From Actinomadura sp. KC345 (lineage in GTDB: Bacteria; Actinomycetota; Actinomycetes; Streptosporangiales; Streptosporangiaceae): a stretch of DNA of 33,865 bases. A program made the translations under genes and the position numbers. Within the stretch, counting starts at the first letter, position 1, and every line of letters begins with the position of its first letter. The DNA lies in contig NZ_SMKH01000052.1 in NCBI RefSeq assembly GCF_004348515.1, forward strand, positions 1 to 33,865. Direction: 5' to 3'. Shown here piece after piece: positions 31,901 through 33,865 of the stretch. Below the pieces are notes generated by a model that was not told where the DNA came from, made no database searches, and was given only the letters and a program-made list of their open reading frames with translations.

Positions 31901-33865
31901 GCGGGCGTGCCACCGGCCCGGATCGGCCTCATCGAGGCGAACGCTACCGGCGCCGAAGCCGGCGACCGGACGGAGCTCACCGCCCTGGCCTCGGTGTTCA
32001 CCGACGATGCTCCCGCGGGAGGCGTCACCCTCGGCTCGGTCAAGGCGCAGATCGGGCACACTCGGTGCGCCGCGGGGCTCGCCGGTCTCATCAAGACCGC
32101 GTACGCGCTGCACACGGGCGTCCTCCCGGGGGCGCCGCACCTCGTCCGCCCCAGCTCCGCGTGGACGCCGGACGGCCCGTTCGTGTTCGGCGGCGCCGCG
32201 CGCCCGTGGGCGGTCCGTCCCGGAGACCGGTACGCGGGGGTGAGCGGCTCGGGCTACGGCGGCACGAACTTCCACGCCGTCCTGTCCGGCTACGGCGGCG
32301 CTCCCGAGCCCGTGTCGGGGCTCGCCGAGTGGCGGGCCGAGCTGTTCCTGATCCGCGCGGCGGACCGCCCCGCCGCCGAGGCCGCGATCGACCGGCTCCT
32401 GGAGCTGTCGGCGGGCGAACCCCGGCTCCGGGACCTCGCGCGGACCGCCGCGTCCCTCCAGGGGCCGCTCCAGACGGCATTCGTGGCCACGGACCTGGAC
32501 GATCTCCGCCGCAAGCTCGCCGCCGCGAGGGAGTCCGGCGCGGCGCCGGGCGTCTTCGTCCCCTCGGGTGAACCGGGCCAGGTGGCGTTCCTCTTTCCCG
32601 GCCAGAGCGGCCGGCGGCCCGCCATGCTCGCCGACCTCTTCGTCGCCTTCCCCCGCCTCCAGCGCCTCCTCCGCCTGGCAGGCGGGCGGTACGCCCCGGC
32701 GATGTTCCCGCCCGCCGCGTTCACCCCCGACGAGACCGGGCGCCACCAGGCCGAGTCCACCCGAGTCGCCCTGCCCGCCCTCGGCATCGCCGGACTCGCC
32801 GTCCACCGCCTGCTCACCGCCCTCGGCGTCCACCCCGATCTCGCGGCGGGCCACGGCCACGGCGAGCTCGTGGCGCTCTGCGCGGCCGGCGTCCTCGACG
32901 ACACCGCCATGGTCGAGCTCAGCGCCGCCCGCGCCGCGGCGGTCCTGGCCGCCGCCGGCGAACCGGGCGCGATGGTCACCGTGCACGCCTCCCTGCGCGA
33001 GGTCCGCGAGACGCTCTCCGGCGTCTCCGAGGTCGTCATCGCCAGCCACGACGCACCCCGCCAGGTGGTGATCTCCGGAACTCGCACGGGCCTCGGCCGC
33101 GCCCTGCCGGCCCTGTCCGCCGCGGGCCTGTCCGCCGAGCGCGTCCCCGTCCCGTGCGCGTTCCACGGCCCGCTCGCCGCCGCCGCGTCCGCCGACCTCC
33201 GTACCGACCTCCTCGGGCGCGACCTCCGCTCACCCGCCTTCCCGGTCTGGGCCGGTGCGACCGCCGCCCCGTACGACACCGACCCCGCCGAACTGGCCGC
33301 CACCCTCGCCGGGCAGACCGCCGCGCCCGTCCGCTTCGTCGAGCAGATCGAGGCCATGTACGACGCGGGCGCCCGGACCTTCGTCGAGGCGGGCCCCGGA
33401 GGCCTCCTCACCGGCCTCGTCGGCAAGATCCTCGGCGACCGCCCGCACACCGCCGTGAGCTGCGACGCCCCCGGCGAGAACGGACTCACCCGCCTCCTGC
33501 ACGCCCTCGCCGAACTGGCCGCCGCCGGCGTCCCGGTGGACCCGCTGCCCCTCTTCGCCGGCCGCGACGCCCGCCCGCTGACCGTCCCCGAGCCGGCACC
33601 GGGCTGGCTTGTCAACGGCCACCTCGTCCGCGGCTCCGACGGCGCCTACCCGCCCAACGCGCTCCGTCCCGCCGAGCGCGTCCCGGCCATGGCCGACCGC
33701 GACTCCGAAGCCGTCCTCGCCTACCTCCGCAACGGCCGAGAACTGATCGCCGCCCAGCGCGAGGTGATCCTCCGCCACCTGACCGCGACACCCCCGGACG
33801 CGATTCCCGCACCCCGGAAGGGCGACCCGCCAGACCTCGTCCACGCCATGCTCACGCCCCTGCCC
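28997..33865 (+). CDS. PUFA-synthase-like multidomain protein (two NPD barrels, KS, AT), truncated by window end
   Basis: An open frame of at least 1623 codons running off the window. The start ATG at 28997 has GGAGGG 6 nt upstream. Domains: PfaD-like nitronate-monooxygenase/enoyl-reductase barrel 1 (about 15-235); barrel 2 (about 308-620, with YPVVQGPMTQVSD and FEGSECGGHIGPR); ketosynthase (about 666-1095, IIGMGCVFPG); acyltransferase (about 1196-1515, FLFPGQSG). In the KS the nucleophile position is Gly849 (DASGAASL versus DxACxxSL), the first His is Asn982 (EANATG), while Lys1016 and His1021 (KAQIGH) remain. In the AT the GHSxG serine is Gly1287 (GHGHG) and His1390 remains. The KS thus resembles a chain-length-factor-type partner. 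ACP and reductase domains may follow beyond the edge. Confidence 0.88.
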   Translation, partial: MAADTGEYGQGPGSPLRTEIIGVTPFGRPAPHLAVAVARAGGTGVLDLGADRASGLAALADIRRWWTGPFGVRVPAGCRVRPAEIPAAAGTVLVDAPALRSDDALDVAGFARGRRLLVEVVGPDEAAAVIPVARGFTGDVGLIARGTEAGGRVGDLTTFVLLQRLLGDPSVDVPVYAAGGIGPHTAAAAVAGGAAGVVLDVQLALVREMDLPAEVATALAEMDGGETAIVEGHRVLARPEPGEDARTAAGPRQRPLPVGQDGPLAVTLADRHKTAGGVVQAIREQIGAHLRAAVRTVPLAPQEDASGRAYPVVQGPMTQVSDCSAFAGAVAQEGGLPFLALAAMDGDRVESLLRETADRLGGRPWGVGVIGSAPPGAREAQLAAVRAAGPPYALLAGGSPAEAEPLEAAGIGTYLHVPSPGLLDRFLDEGARKFVFEGSECGGHIGPRAAFPLWEAQVERLLEFGGDAAGLSVMFAGGIHDERSAAMVAALAGPLAERGAEVRVLMGTAYLFTPEAVATGAILPGYQHTALTGDGTALLESAPGQATRCARTRYVEIFAETRRELEQVGMSRDEVRRRLEKLNLGRLGVAAKGLRRGHPVGAALQRAGGMYMIGQVVALRSATSGVADLHERVTSGATAFLAARAAELGVAGPQPDQAPADAACPADIAIIGMGCVFPGARDADGYWANIVAGADSITEVTRWDPEIHHDPADAGKTPSKWGGFVPDIPFDPHAYGIAPEALGGVEPVQLLSLEVASRALHDAGYADRPFDRSSTSVFFGASGGGDLRTAYGVRATLPSYFGEVPAALDERLPRPAEGSLPGVLTSVIAGRIAGALGLGGTGCTLDASGAASLAALDAACKDLAAGASDMVLCGGADLGTGVQDYLLLSSELSPSGRAAAFDASADGIVPGEGIACVVLKRLGDAERDGDRIYAVVKSVAGAADGRAADLTTPRGAGQRRALDRAHERAGVPPARIGLIEANATGAEAGDRTELTALASVFTDDAPAGGVTLGSVKAQIGHTRCAAGLAGLIKTAYALHTGVLPGAPHLVRPSSAWTPDGPFVFGGAARPWAVRPGDRYAGVSGSGYGGTNFHAVLSGYGGAPEPVSGLAEWRAELFLIRAADRPAAEAAIDRLLELSAGEPRLRDLARTAASLQGPLQTAFVATDLDDLRRKLAAARESGAAPGVFVPSGEPGQVAFLFPGQSGRRPAMLADLFVAFPRLQRLLRLAGGRYAPAMFPPAAFTPDETGRHQAESTRVALPALGIAGLAVHRLLTALGVHPDLAAGHGHGELVALCAAGVLDDTAMVELSAARAAAVLAAAGEPGAMVTVHASLREVRETLSGVSEVVIASHDAPRQVVISGTRTGLGRALPALSAAGLSAERVPVPCAFHGPLAAAASADLRTDLLGRDLRSPAFPVWAGATAAPYDTDPAELAATLAGQTAAPVRFVEQIEAMYDAGARTFVEAGPGGLLTGLVGKILGDRPHTAVSCDAPGENGLTRLLHALAELAAAGVPVDPLPLFAGRDARPLTVPEPAPGWLVNGHLVRGSDGAYPPNALRPAERVPAMADRDSEAVLAYLRNGRELIAAQREVILRHLTATPPDAIPAPRKGDPPDLVHAMLTPLP

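Noticed and set aside
27581..33166. Very long minus-strand open frame (about 1860 codons) opposite the PKS
   Set aside because: It is the antisense of a plus-strand frame with clear NPD, KS and AT domains. Its composition (Arg, Gly, Ala, Asp, His) is that of high-GC shadow frames and no domain is seen.

Overview
The window comes from a high-GC actinomycete, probably a Streptomyces/Actinomadura-type organism. This is inferred from the very high GC, many GTG starts, a pSAM2-like integrative element, type II glutamine synthetase, and a PUFA-synthase-like type I PKS. It has three parts: a tRNA-Val gene carrying an integrated element (about 41-19149), a chromosomal peptide-type ABC transporter operon with a TetR regulator and a glutamine synthetase (19165-26625), and the start of a polyketide/fatty-acid-synthase-like locus that runs off the right edge (26811-33865).

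Part 1 is an actinomycete integrative and conjugative element (AICE). It sits in tRNA-Val(UAC) and is bounded by a 44-bp perfect direct repeat (71-114 and 18370-18413). Nearly everything from the GntR gene back to the integrase is on the minus strand: GntR/KorSA-type repressor, excisionase, a run of small overlapping transfer/spread genes, an FtsK/TraB-type DNA translocase, an iteron-like repeat cluster, a DnaB-N/DUF3987 replication protein, and finally the tyrosine integrase next to attL. Palindromes matching the HutC-type GntR operator lie upstream of xis, and a related inverted repeat lies between gntR and a divergent Nudix gene, so one repressor probably controls both. The Nudix gene resembles, by position and fold, the pSAM2 transfer-immunity factor Pif. 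The right end carries a visibly lower-GC cargo of three genes (12945-17713): a small winged-helix-like protein, a Rad50/SMC-like ATPase with a CxxC...CxxC insert, and a large protein ending in a PD-(D/E)XK nuclease fold. This matches the layout of ABC-three-component (ABC-3C) conflict systems and is the best candidate here for an uncharacterised defence system.

The integration site is complex. A third tRNA fragment at 19070, followed by a near-perfect copy of the tRNA terminator (80 bp, two mismatches to 85-164), indicates a second, eroded element (about 18414-19069, one membrane-protein ORF) or an older tandem insertion.

Part 2 is an oligopeptide-type importer (solute-binding lipoprotein, permease, permease-ATPase fusion, second ATPase) transcribed leftwards. 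It is divergent from a TetR gene, with two palindromes between them. A stand-alone GSII-type glutamine synthetase with a GlnR-like upstream motif follows.

Part 3 contains a small membrane protein, a PhaC-like alpha/beta hydrolase, and a giant open reading frame with no stop before the window end. That frame encodes two PfaD-like nitronate-monooxygenase/enoyl-reductase barrels, a ketosynthase and an acyltransferase. Both the KS cysteine and the AT serine are replaced by glycine, so these domains look like a chain-length-factor-type KS and a pseudo-AT rather than standard catalytic modules.
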